From: an uncultured Dyadobacter sp.
GTDB lineage: Bacteria; Bacteroidota; Bacteroidia; Cytophagales; Spirosomataceae
NCBI GenBank assembly: GCA_946481035.1
Contig: CAMLNK010000324.1
Span: forward strand, 1-5,683
Direction of reading: 5' to 3'
Length of the DNA: 5,683 nucleotides
Part shown: piece after piece, positions 1 through 5,683 of the stretch
Position numbering within the stretch: position 1 is the first letter of the stretch
Layout: each line of letters opens with the position of its first letter
Notes under the pieces: generated by a model
Seen by the model: the letters and a program-made list of their open reading frames with translations, nothing else
Database searches by the model: none
What the model was told of the DNA's origin: nothing
Position numbers and translations under genes: made by a program

Positions 1-478
1 CACGCCCCACGACTTTGGTACCGAATGCCTGGATGATGAAAATCATCGTCAGGATGGCAATGACGATCGGAACTGTCTGAATATTAGGGTATAGTAATTG
101 TAAACCTTCCACCGCGGAAGACACTGAAATGGGCGGCGTAATGACCCCGTCGGCCAACAACGTACTGCCGCCGATCACCGCCGGCACCGTGAGCCACTTC
201 GCATGCTTGCGTACGAGGGCGTAGAGCGCGAAGATCCCGCCCTCTCCGCGGTTGTCGGCCCGGAGGATCAGGATTACATATTTGACGGTAGTTTGGAGCG
301 TGAGCGTCCAGAAGATGCAGGAAATCGCCCCGTAGATAATCTCTTCGGTGATGGGCTCATTCATGATAATCGCCTGCATTACATAGAGTGGCGATGTACC
401 GATATCGCCGTATATAATGCCGAACGCCACCAGAAGCCCGGCGGCCGTTACCTTGTCAACTTTGTGTTTTGATTCCAT
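1..478 (-). CDS. kup: Kup-family potassium uptake transporter, N-terminal part (cut by window edge)
   Basis: Reading leftward from an ATG at 478, 159 codons stay open to the window edge. The translation begins MESKHKVDKVTAAGLLVAFG and carries Kup/HAK/KT hallmarks: GDIGTSPLY at residues 24-32 in the first membrane segment, RADNRGEGGI at 73-82, and DGVITPPISV followed by SSAVEGL at 110-126. Family knowledge: Kup proteins are inner-membrane K+ importers, generally proton-coupled, with about 12 membrane segments and a cytoplasmic C-terminal domain. Only about the first three or four segments lie here, and the C-terminal domain is outside the window. E. coli Kup has TPAISV where this protein has TPPISV; I believe the second proline is common in Bacteroidota homologues. 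The gene lies 85 bp downstream of mntH on the same strand and has its own candidate promoter, so co-transcription is possible but not required. Family assignment is firm. Confidence 0.95.
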   Translation of the reverse strand, partial: MESKHKVDKVTAAGLLVAFGIIYGDIGTSPLYVMQAIIMNEPITEEIIYGAISCIFWTLTLQTTVKYVILILRADNRGEGGIFALYALVRKHAKWLTVPAVIGGSTLLADGVITPPISVSSAVEGLQLLYPNIQTVPIVIAILTMIFIIQAFGTKVVGR

Positions 479-538
479 CCACCTATTTGTAAAACGGCGA
501 AAGTTAGGAAACCGCTTGCAAAGAAGATATTACAGAAT

Positions 539-553
539 ACAAATTTAATTTGT
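539..553. repeat. Perfect 15-bp inverted repeat in the mntH-kup gap
   Basis: ACAAATT-T-AATTTGT is a perfect palindrome with 7-bp arms and a one-base centre at 546. It begins 11 bp beyond the mntH stop codon and contains the candidate kup -7 element. The stem would be AT-only apart from one G-C pair and has almost no loop, so it is a poor intrinsic terminator. A dimeric regulator site, or a chance palindrome in AT-rich sequence, is more plausible. Confidence 0.5.
540..547 (-). promoter_or_regulatory. Candidate kup promoter, Bacteroidota -7 element
   Basis: On the minus strand this reads TAAATTTG, an exact match to the Bacteroidota primary-sigma -7 consensus TAnnTTTG. It sits 62 bp upstream of the kup ATG, in the only non-coding gap before that gene, and implies a leader of roughly 55 nt. 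No TTTG -33 element is visible at the expected distance, which would fall in the 3' end of mntH. The element lies wholly inside a perfect palindrome, which raises the possibility of an overlapping operator. Confidence 0.45.
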
Positions 554-563
554 CAGTGCGACA

Positions 564-1916
564 CTATGCGGTAAAAGTGTTGAAAAGCAGGTAGCCATTC
601 AACCCGATAATAATCAGCGCAATGACCCAGCTAACCACAGTCAATGGCCGGGAGTTGGCAAAGCGACCCATGATTTTGCTATTGGAAGTGAAAAATACCA
701 GTGGTACCACGGCGAAACTCAGTTGCAGGGAAAGAATCACCTGGCTGAGTACAAGCAGCTCAGCTGTGCCGCGTTCGCCGTACAAATAGGAGACGATGAG
801 CGCAGGAACGATGGCAATACCGCGGGTCAGGAGCCTGCGTATCCAGGGTTTCAGGCGGATGTTGAGGAAGCCTTCCATGACGATCTGCCCCGCGAGCGTG
901 CCGGTGAGCGTGGAGCTCTGGCCGGAAGCGAGCAATGCGAGGGCGAAGAATATACCTGCAAGACTCACGCCGAGCACGGGGTCGAGGAGATGGTAGGCGT
1001 CGGTGATATCGGCTATTTCGAAATGGCCGTTGGCGTGGAATGCAGAAGCGGCCAGGATGAGAATGGAGCCGTTGATGAAGAATGCCAATGCGAGCGAAAC
1101 AGTAGAGTCGATGGTGGCGAAGCGGATCGCCGAACGTTTGCCTGCCTCGTCTTTCCTGAAATTACGGGTCTGAACAATGCTCGAATGGAGGTAAAGGTTG
1201 TGCGGCATCACGGTGGCTCCGAGGATACCGATGGCGATGTAGAGCATTCCCGGATCGGTCACGATTTCCTTTTTGGGTACCAATCCACCCATAATACCAG
1301 CCAACGAGGGTTGGGACACGATCATTTCGTACAAAAAGCTCAGTAGGATAATGGTCATCAGCCCGGCTACAATGCTTTCGATAATGCGAAATCCTTTTTG
1401 TTGGAAATACAAAACAATGAGCACATCGAACGCGGTAAATACCACGCCAATGGGCAATGGAAGCCCGAAAAGGAGGTTCAATGCAATGGCGGAGCCGATC
1501 ACTTCGGCGAGGTCGGTGGCGGCGATGGCGATTTCGGAGAGCAGCCAGAGTACAAATGATACCGGACGTGAGTAATAGTCGCGGCAGGCTTGTGCAAGGT
1601 CGCGGCCGGATGCGATGCCGAGTTTCAGCGACAAATGCTGTAAAAGCATGGCAAAAAGGTTGGAGATCAGGATCACGGTAAGCAGCGTGTAGCCAAACCG
1701 CGAACCGCCTTCAATATCGGTGGCCCAGTTGCCCGGATCGATGTAGCCGACGGCCACCATAAGGCCCGGACCGGCAAATGCCGCCATTTTTTTCCAGAAA
1801 CCTACTCCCTCCGGTACCGAAATCGAGGAGTGAACCTCGGACAGCGAACGGAGCTGGTCGCCGTGATCCGGTGTTTTCTCTTGCAAAGACTTATCTATTT
1901 TTAAATCGTCAATCAT
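564..1916 (-). CDS. mntH: Nramp-family divalent metal (Mn2+/Fe2+) importer MntH
   Basis: This is a 450-residue inner-membrane protein with the full Nramp signature. DPGN lies at residues 60-63 in the unwound first membrane helix. AxxMPHN lies at 234-240 in helix 6, and GQSSTLTGTLAGQ at 332-344 is the conserved family transport motif. D60, N63 and M237 correspond to the metal-coordinating Asp, Asn and Met known from Nramp structures. The Met thioether is the feature that favours Mn2+/Fe2+ over Ca2+/Mg2+. About 11 hydrophobic segments follow a hydrophilic N-terminus of about 44 residues, and the length is normal for the family. Start choice: the reading frame also allows a TTG at 1940 (458 residues), but the candidate promoter would leave only about 10 nt of leader before it. 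I therefore prefer the ATG at 1916. The gene is divergent from a DtxR/MntR-type regulator with a probable shared operator, which points to metal-dependent repression of uptake. The stop codon is TAG. Confidence 0.96.
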   Translation of the reverse strand: MIDDLKIDKSLQEKTPDHGDQLRSLSEVHSSISVPEGVGFWKKMAAFAGPGLMVAVGYIDPGNWATDIEGGSRFGYTLLTVILISNLFAMLLQHLSLKLGIASGRDLAQACRDYYSRPVSFVLWLLSEIAIAATDLAEVIGSAIALNLLFGLPLPIGVVFTAFDVLIVLYFQQKGFRIIESIVAGLMTIILLSFLYEMIVSQPSLAGIMGGLVPKKEIVTDPGMLYIAIGILGATVMPHNLYLHSSIVQTRNFRKDEAGKRSAIRFATIDSTVSLALAFFINGSILILAASAFHANGHFEIADITDAYHLLDPVLGVSLAGIFFALALLASGQSSTLTGTLAGQIVMEGFLNIRLKPWIRRLLTRGIAIVPALIVSYLYGERGTAELLVLSQVILSLQLSFAVVPLVFFTSNSKIMGRFANSRPLTVVSWVIALIIIGLNGYLLFNTFTA

Positions 1917-1956
1917 TTCCTTAGTCTCCGAAATAAACAATTTAGTTCTCTGAAAA

Positions 1957-1964
1957 CAAAGATA
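1957..1964 (-). promoter_or_regulatory. Candidate mntH promoter, Bacteroidota -7 element
   Basis: On the minus strand this reads TATCTTTG, an exact TAnnTTTG match. It lies 41 bp upstream of the preferred mntH ATG and implies transcription starting near 1950, with a leader of about 35 nt. The region where a -33 element would lie (about 1982-1990) has no TTTG on this strand and is overlapped by the DtxR-type operator. A bound regulator would therefore block this promoter. Confidence 0.55.
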
Positions 1965-1985
1965 AGGAAATTCTGAATATATTTT

Positions 1986-2004
1986 TTAGGTTAGTCTAAA
2001 TTTT
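1986..2004. promoter_or_regulatory. DtxR/MntR-type operator between mntH and its regulator
   Basis: The 19 bases TTAGGTTAGTCTAAATTTT match the actinobacterial DtxR/IdeR consensus TTAGGTTAGCCTAACCTAA at 14 positions. The left half (TTAGGTTAG) is exact. The core TTAG-T-CTAA is a perfect palindrome centred on 1995, and a second symmetrical pair TTTAG/CTAAA spans 1985-2000. The right outer arm is degenerate. The site lies between two divergent -7 elements, over the -33 region of mntH and just upstream of that of the regulator gene. Inference: the adjacent DtxR-family protein binds here in its metal-loaded form. The actinobacterial consensus may not be the right one for this phylum, but the symmetry and position support an operator independently. 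Confidence 0.6.
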
Positions 2005-2026
2005 TTAATTTACAGATAGTAAATCG

Positions 2027-2034
2027 TACTTTTG
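2027..2034 (+). promoter_or_regulatory. Candidate promoter of the DtxR-family gene, Bacteroidota -7 element
   Basis: TACTTTTG is an exact TAnnTTTG match, 38 bp upstream of the regulator's ATG, and implies a leader of roughly 30 nt. No clear TTTG -33 element lies upstream, but the expected position (around 2004-2008) is in a T-rich run that abuts the operator. Autoregulation is therefore likely. Confidence 0.55.
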
Positions 2035-2072
2035 CCGGATATTATAAGTTTGCTAACCGGGGCTTACAGGGC

Positions 2073-2735
2073 ATGCAGAATTCTTTCACAGAAGAAAATT
2101 ACTTAAAGATCATCCACTCACTTTCCGGACGCGACGGGGTAGAGGTGAGTACAAACGCGCTTGCGGAGAGTACGTCCACGCGCGCGGCGTCGGTGACGGA
2201 TATGCTGCGCAAGCTGGCGGACAAGGGTTTGATCCATTATAAAAAGTACCAGGGCGTAACGCTGACGGAGAGCGGGGAGAAAGTGGCGATCAAGGTGATC
2301 CGCAAGCACCGCCTGTGGGAGGTTTTTCTGGTTGAAAAACTGGGTTTCGGCTGGGACGAGGTGCATGATATTGCCGAAGAGCTGGAACATATTCCGTCGG
2401 AAGTACTGGTGGAAAAACTCGACGCATTCCTGGGCCATCCGAAGTTCGACCCGCATGGCGATCCCATTCCCGACGCGAAGGGAAACCTTACAGAACCCGA
2501 TTACCTGATCCTCACCGACGTGCACGTTGGTGAAAAAGTGTTAATGATGGGGGTGCTGGATCATGCACCTTCGTTCCTGCAACATCTTGATCGCTCGGGG
2601 ATTACGCTCGGAGCAGTGATAGAGGTGAAGGAAATTAATGAATACGACAAATCGGCCTCCGTACAGATTAACGGCGGCCCGACGTTGTTTATCAGTCTCG
2701 AAGTGTCCAAAAACCTGCTGGTACAGCGCCGATGA
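2073..2735 (+). CDS. DtxR/MntR-family metal-dependent transcriptional regulator
   Basis: This 220-residue cytoplasmic repressor has three parts. Residues 1-65 are a winged helix-turn-helix, with the recognition region around STRAASVTDMLRKLADKGLI. Residues 66-140 are the dimerisation and metal domain (HRLWEVFLVEKLG, then HDIAEELEHIPSEVLVEKLD). Residues 145-220 are an FeoA/SH3-like C-terminal domain, so it resembles long DtxR/IdeR rather than short Bacillus MntR. Metal ligands align with DtxR numbering: H79, E83, H98, E105 and H106 are all present. Position 102, Cys in DtxR, is Glu as in MntR, suggesting Mn2+ sensing. The N-terminal ligand (Met10 in DtxR, Asp8 in MntR) is Asn9 here, and MntR's Glu11 is Lys12. 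Divergence from mntH and the shared operator support repression of Mn/Fe uptake. The start follows a weak ribosome site (cagggc). Family assignment is sure; the sensed metal is inferred. Confidence 0.95.
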   Translation: MQNSFTEENYLKIIHSLSGRDGVEVSTNALAESTSTRAASVTDMLRKLADKGLIHYKKYQGVTLTESGEKVAIKVIRKHRLWEVFLVEKLGFGWDEVHDIAEELEHIPSEVLVEKLDAFLGHPKFDPHGDPIPDAKGNLTEPDYLILTDVHVGEKVLMMGVLDHAPSFLQHLDRSGITLGAVIEVKEINEYDKSASVQINGGPTLFISLEVSKNLLVQRR

Positions 2736-2749
2736 GACCATAACCAGCC

Positions 2750-3832
2750 ATGAACTTCAAAATCCTCGATCGGTACCTGATCAAAAACTTCCTGATTACC
2801 TACGTGTTCGTGGCGTTCGTCATCGTACTCATCATCTGTATGATCGACTACACCGAAAAGGTGGACGACTTTCTTGACAAAAAAGCACCGCTCAGGGAGA
2901 TCATCATCGACTATTACCTCAATCTGATTCCCTATTGGATCAATTACATCAGTCCGCTGATGGTGTTTATCGCGACCGTGTTCTTCACCTCGCGCATTGC
3001 GGCACGTACGGAGATCATTGCGATGCTGAGCAGCGGGATCAGTTTTACGCGGATGCTGATGCCGTACATGGCCGGAGCGGTTGTGTTGGGGATACTAACC
3101 TTCATTCAGGTAGGCTGGGTATTGCCCAAGGCCAACAAGATCCGCAATGGGTTTGAAAAAACTTATGTAAAAAACGAGTTCTATTTCAGCGGGCATAACG
3201 TGCACATCACAATCGCGCCCGACGTGTATGCGTACCTGGAAAGCTACAATACCACCACGCAAACAGGGAACAAATTCACGATGGAGACGATCAAAGGCAC
3301 GAAGCTGCTCCAAAAGTTTTACGCCGAAAAGATCGTCTGGCAACCCAAAAAGAATAAGTGGACGCTGCAAAATTACCAGGTGCGGACGCTCGACAGTCTC
3401 GGCGAGCGGCTCAGCAGGGGAGCGGAAATTGATACAACCATCAACCTTTCTCCCAAGGACTTCGAAAGTGACTACAACCTCTACGAAACATTTACATTAC
3501 CTGAGCTCAATGCCTACATCGACCTGCTGAAAAGCCGCGGTGCCGATGGTCTGGAAGTGTATCTGATCGAAAAATATATCCGCTTCACCCAGCCGTTCGC
3601 GATCCTGATCCTGACGGCCATCGGTGTGATTGTTTCGGCAAGAAAAAGCCGCCGCGGGGTAGGCTGGCAGATTGCATTGGGTTTTATGCTGGCATTCATC
3701 TACATCCTTTTCTTTTTGTTATCCAAGGGTGTGGCCGAGGCGGGCACGATCAATACGCTTTTTGCGGTGTGGCTGCCCAATATCGTATTTGCGCTGATCG
3801 GAGTGCTGCTTTATAAAACATTACCGAGGTAA
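2750..3832 (+). CDS. LptF/LptG-family (YjgP/YjgQ) lipopolysaccharide export permease
   Basis: The 360-residue protein has the LptF/LptG layout. Three membrane segments (about 14-34, 57-82 and 103-123) are followed by a periplasmic beta-jellyroll region (about 145-255) and three further segments (about 278-297, 306-326 and 336-356). The opening (ILDRYLIKNFLITYVF), the stretch TEIIAMLSSGISFTRML at 87-103, and IGVIVSARKSRRGVGW at 291-306 are characteristic. Family knowledge: LptF and LptG form the membrane part of the LptB2FG ABC exporter, which extracts lipopolysaccharide from the inner membrane and passes it to LptC/LptA. The sequence alone does not settle LptF versus LptG. It starts 14 bp after the regulator gene, so the two probably share a transcript, and 2 bp before the next gene. 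In several Bacteroidota I recall this permease next to a DMT transporter but downstream of tgt, not a metalloregulator; this is from memory and unchecked. Confidence 0.92.
   Translation: MNFKILDRYLIKNFLITYVFVAFVIVLIICMIDYTEKVDDFLDKKAPLREIIIDYYLNLIPYWINYISPLMVFIATVFFTSRIAARTEIIAMLSSGISFTRMLMPYMAGAVVLGILTFIQVGWVLPKANKIRNGFEKTYVKNEFYFSGHNVHITIAPDVYAYLESYNTTTQTGNKFTMETIKGTKLLQKFYAEKIVWQPKKNKWTLQNYQVRTLDSLGERLSRGAEIDTTINLSPKDFESDYNLYETFTLPELNAYIDLLKSRGADGLEVYLIEKYIRFTQPFAILILTAIGVIVSARKSRRGVGWQIALGFMLAFIYILFFLLSKGVAEAGTINTLFAVWLPNIVFALIGVLLYKTLPR
3826..3829 (+). promoter_or_regulatory. Shine-Dalgarno-like GAGG for the EamA gene
   Basis: GAGG lies immediately before the TAA of the upstream permease gene and 5 nt before the ATG at 3835. 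It is the best-spaced ribosome-site match in the window and is placed so that ribosomes finishing the permease could re-initiate here. Shine-Dalgarno motifs are little used in Bacteroidota, so its importance is uncertain. Confidence 0.35.
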
Positions 3833-3834
3833 AT

Positions 3835-4758
3835 ATGCTGTCATCCTCTTCCGTTCGTTCGTACCTTCATTTGCATTTCCTGGTGATGATCTGGGGCTTC
3901 ACGGCCATTGTGGGGCTGATGGTGACGATTTCGCCGGTTGCATTGGTGTTTTACCGGACGCTCTTCGCGGCAATCGGTCTGGGCATTGTGATATTGTCAT
4001 TTAAAAAGAGTTTTGCCGCGGCCGGCCGCGATCTGGTCAAAATGCTGGCGGTGGGTTTTGTGCTTTCTGCGCATTGGATGTTGTTTTTTGCATCGGCGCG
4101 GGTTTCTACGGCTTCGGTTTGCCTGGCGGGGATGGCCACTACTTCGCTCTGGACGAGCCTTTTGGAGCCATTGGTGCATAAAAGAAAAGTAAGCCCGCTT
4201 GAAGTAGGGCTGGGTATCCTGGCATTTGCAGGTTTGTATGTGGTATTTAAATTCGAATTTGACCACGCATTGGGCCTGACGCTCGCTGTGGCCTCTGCGG
4301 TGCTCGCAGCGACATTTACGGTTGCTAACAGCCGTCTCGTGCAGCGCATTGATGCCTGGGTGATCACTTTTTACGAAATGCTGGGCGCTACATTGTTTTC
4401 GCTGCTGTTTCTGGGGATTTCAGAAGCCAAAAACTGGAACAGCGGCGCGCCATTTATCCCGGCACCGGGCGACTGGATCTGGATATTGTTCCTCGCATTC
4501 ATATGTACGGTGTATGCGAGCACGATGGCGACGCAGCTCATGAAGCAATTTTCAGCCTACCTCATTAACCTGACTATCAATCTCGAACCGGTTTACGGCA
4601 TTGCGCTGGCCTTCTTTATTTTTGGTGAAAAAGAGCGGATGACGCAGGGCTTTTACATGGGCACGCTGCTCATTTTGCTGGCGGTGCTGCTTTACCCCTT
4701 GCTCACCACCACCGTAATGAAGAAGAACAACCGTAAGATAATTGAGGCCGGTAAATAG
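3835..4758 (+). CDS. EamA/DMT-superfamily 10-TM transporter
   Basis: The 307-residue protein consists almost entirely of hydrophobic segments arranged as two EamA repeats. Repeat 1 spans about residues 12-140 (LVMIWGFTAIVG, then ALVFYRTLFAAIGLG). Repeat 2 spans about 146-290 and includes INLEPVYGIALAFFIFGEKE followed by GFYMGTLLILLAVLL, the typical final block of the family. About 10 membrane helices and this length are standard. The C-terminus (KKNNRKIIEAGK) is short and basic, consistent with a cytoplasmic end. Family knowledge: EamA proteins are inner-membrane drug/metabolite transporters, mostly exporters of amino acids, metabolites or precursors, and substrate cannot be read from sequence. 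It starts 2 bp after the LptF/LptG-type gene, which indicates translational coupling. A link to envelope metabolism is only suggested by these neighbours. Confidence 0.92.
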   Translation: MLSSSSVRSYLHLHFLVMIWGFTAIVGLMVTISPVALVFYRTLFAAIGLGIVILSFKKSFAAAGRDLVKMLAVGFVLSAHWMLFFASARVSTASVCLAGMATTSLWTSLLEPLVHKRKVSPLEVGLGILAFAGLYVVFKFEFDHALGLTLAVASAVLAATFTVANSRLVQRIDAWVITFYEMLGATLFSLLFLGISEAKNWNSGAPFIPAPGDWIWILFLAFICTVYASTMATQLMKQFSAYLINLTINLEPVYGIALAFFIFGEKERMTQGFYMGTLLILLAVLLYPLLTTTVMKKNNRKIIEAGK

Positions 4759-4811
4759 GTCATATTGATCTGCCAGTGGGCAAGAAGGGGAGCTTATTAA
4801 CTTATTACTGC

Positions 4812-4819
4812 TATTTTTG
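4812..4819 (+). promoter_or_regulatory. Candidate promoter of the glycosyltransferase gene, Bacteroidota -7 element
   Basis: TATTTTTG is an exact TAnnTTTG match in the 85-bp gap after the EamA gene, 24 bp before the glycosyltransferase ATG. It implies a short leader of about 20 nt. No TTTG -33 element is seen at the right distance. The gap has no convincing terminator, so read-through from upstream may add to expression. Confidence 0.45.
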
Positions 4820-4843
4820 TCGATTCAACCAACAGGGTGACAT

Positions 4844-5683
4844 ATGAATCCAGCTCGTTTACTTTTAGTTATACCATGCTACAATGAAGAAGCGATCTTG
4901 TACCGGACGTATGCTAAATTAAACACCTACTACAACGGCATCAAGGAGCAGGGCCTCATTGCAGAGGACAGCCGCATTTGTCTTGTAAATGATGGTAGCC
5001 GGGACAAGACCTGGTCGATCATCGAGGACATTTGCAGCAAGGATTCCAACATCATTGGCGTCGGGCTTTCCCGGAATTTCGGTCACCAGAGCGCCATTAT
5101 GGCCGGTTTGGAACAGCATGTCAACGATTTCGACTGTTTCATCACCATCGACGCCGACTTGCAGGACGATATCAATGCCATTACCGCCATGATCGAGAAG
5201 CACCGCGAGGGTGCGATGGTCGTGTACGGCGTTCGTTCCGATCGCAGCTCCGATACCTGGTTCAAGCGGGTCACAGCAGAAGGGTTTTATGTATTAATGC
5301 AAAAAATGGGCGTTCCGGTGGTGTTCAATCACGCCGATTTCCGTTTGATGGATCAGCGTGTACTGAAAGAACTCGGTAACTTCCGCGAGATAAATATGTT
5401 CCTCCGCGGCGTTGTGCCGCTGATCGGATTTAAAAATGAAAAGGTATTTTACAGCCGTCTTGAACGAGAGGCAGGCGAAACCAAATACCCGCTCAGCAAA
5501 ATGCTGCTCTTCGCGTGGAACGGCATTACCTCGTTTTCGACGTTCCCGATGCGGCTGGTGCTGTATTTCGGATTTGTCAATTTCTTTATTGCGATGCTGA
5601 TCGTGATTTACATTCTTTCCTCGTACATCATTGGCCACACGGTGCCGGGGTGGACGTCGACCATGCTGCCGCTTACGTTTTTC
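4844..5683 (+). CDS. Family 2 glycosyltransferase, DPM1/GtrB-like polyprenyl-phosphate type (3' end cut)
   Basis: An ATG at 4844 opens a frame that runs for 280 codons to the window edge. A TGA lies two codons upstream in frame, so this is the first possible start. The GT-A catalytic domain (about 1-225) shows VIPCYNEE at 9-16, VNDGSRDKT at 48-56, LSRNFGHQSAIMAGL at 75-89, the DxD-type DADLQDD at 103-109 (nucleotide-sugar/metal binding), and HADFRLMDQRVL at 163-174. REINMFLRGVVPLIGF (181-196) and AGETKYPLSKM (210-220) are typical of the DPM1/GtrB/ArnC-like group. A membrane segment follows at about 238-260, and the family's second one would begin at the edge. Such enzymes move a sugar from a nucleotide donor to a polyprenyl phosphate on the cytoplasmic face, for glycan or O-antigen modification. 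Sugar specificity is unknown. Probably only about 30-60 residues are missing. Confidence 0.93.
   Translation, partial: MNPARLLLVIPCYNEEAILYRTYAKLNTYYNGIKEQGLIAEDSRICLVNDGSRDKTWSIIEDICSKDSNIIGVGLSRNFGHQSAIMAGLEQHVNDFDCFITIDADLQDDINAITAMIEKHREGAMVVYGVRSDRSSDTWFKRVTAEGFYVLMQKMGVPVVFNHADFRLMDQRVLKELGNFREINMFLRGVVPLIGFKNEKVFYSRLEREAGETKYPLSKMLLFAWNGITSFSTFPMRLVLYFGFVNFFIAMLIVIYILSSYIIGHTVPGWTSTMLPLTFF

Noticed and set aside
203..472. 89-codon plus-strand frame at the left edge
   Set aside because: It is antisense to the Kup N-terminus, whose conserved motifs fix the real strand and frame.
503..512. TTAGG half-site upstream of kup as a second DtxR-type operator
   Set aside because: Only five bases match, and no symmetrical partner or core palindrome is present around it.
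479..563. Riboswitch or structured leader (for example a c-di-AMP element) ahead of kup
   Set aside because: The gap is only 85 bp with no stable helices beyond the AT-rich palindrome, which is too short and unstructured for a known K+-linked riboswitch.
723..1346. 207-codon open frame on the plus strand inside mntH
   Set aside because: It lies entirely antisense to a gene with unmistakable Nramp motifs. Its translation is hydrophilic, low in family-like features and rich in Gly, Glu and Arg, as expected from the complement of a GC-rich membrane protein gene.
2118..2525. 135-codon minus-strand frame inside the DtxR-family gene
   Set aside because: It is a shadow of a well-supported regulator gene; no domain is recognisable and no promoter-like element precedes it.
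3951..4367. 138-codon minus-strand frame inside the EamA gene
   Set aside because: It is the complement of a conserved transporter and resembles no known protein.
4770..4786. Possible terminator hairpin after the EamA gene (TGCC-agtg-GGCA)
   Set aside because: The stem is only 4 bp and no T-run follows, so an intrinsic terminator is not supported.
5294..5638. 114-codon minus-strand frame inside the glycosyltransferase gene
   Set aside because: The plus strand here carries conserved GT2 motifs through the whole interval; the antisense product has no recognisable features.

Overview
The window looks like a stretch of a Bacteroidota chromosome, probably Cytophagales and possibly Dyadobacter-like. 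It has roughly 50% GC in the genes with AT-rich gaps and mostly weak Shine-Dalgarno signals. There is a perfect Bacteroidota-type -7 element (TAnnTTTG), on the correct strand, in each of the three gaps where a promoter is expected. The protein families also fit: a Bacteroidota-flavoured DtxR regulator, an LptF/LptG permease and a DPM1/GtrB-like glycosyltransferase. The genus is a guess from composition and style, not a database result.

Left arm (minus strand, 1-1916): the N-terminal 159 codons of a Kup-type potassium transporter run off the left edge. Upstream of it on the same strand is a complete Nramp-family Mn2+/Fe2+ importer (mntH). The 85-bp gap between them holds a candidate kup promoter inside a perfect 15-bp palindrome.

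Centre (1917-2072): this is the divergent control region between mntH and a DtxR/MntR-family regulator. It carries one -7 element facing each way. Between them is a sequence whose left half is an exact DtxR/IdeR half-site (TTAGGTTAG) and whose inner core is a perfect palindrome centred on position 1995. The simplest reading is that the regulator binds here when loaded with metal, represses the importer, and probably controls itself.

Right arm (plus strand, 2073-5683): the metalloregulator is followed 14 bp later by an LptF/LptG-family permease (lipopolysaccharide export), and 2 bp after that by an EamA/DMT-family 10-TM transporter. These three probably share a transcript. After an 85-bp gap with its own candidate promoter comes a membrane-anchored family 2 glycosyltransferase of the polyprenyl-phosphate type (DPM1/GtrB-like), cut off by the right edge.

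Overall this is a metal- and ion-homeostasis locus joined to cell-envelope genes. I see no mobile element, CRISPR array, RNA gene, phage gene or clearly novel system. The most useful observations are the shared regulator/importer operator, the mixed metal-site residues of the regulator, and the placement of an envelope transport gene directly downstream of a metal sensor.
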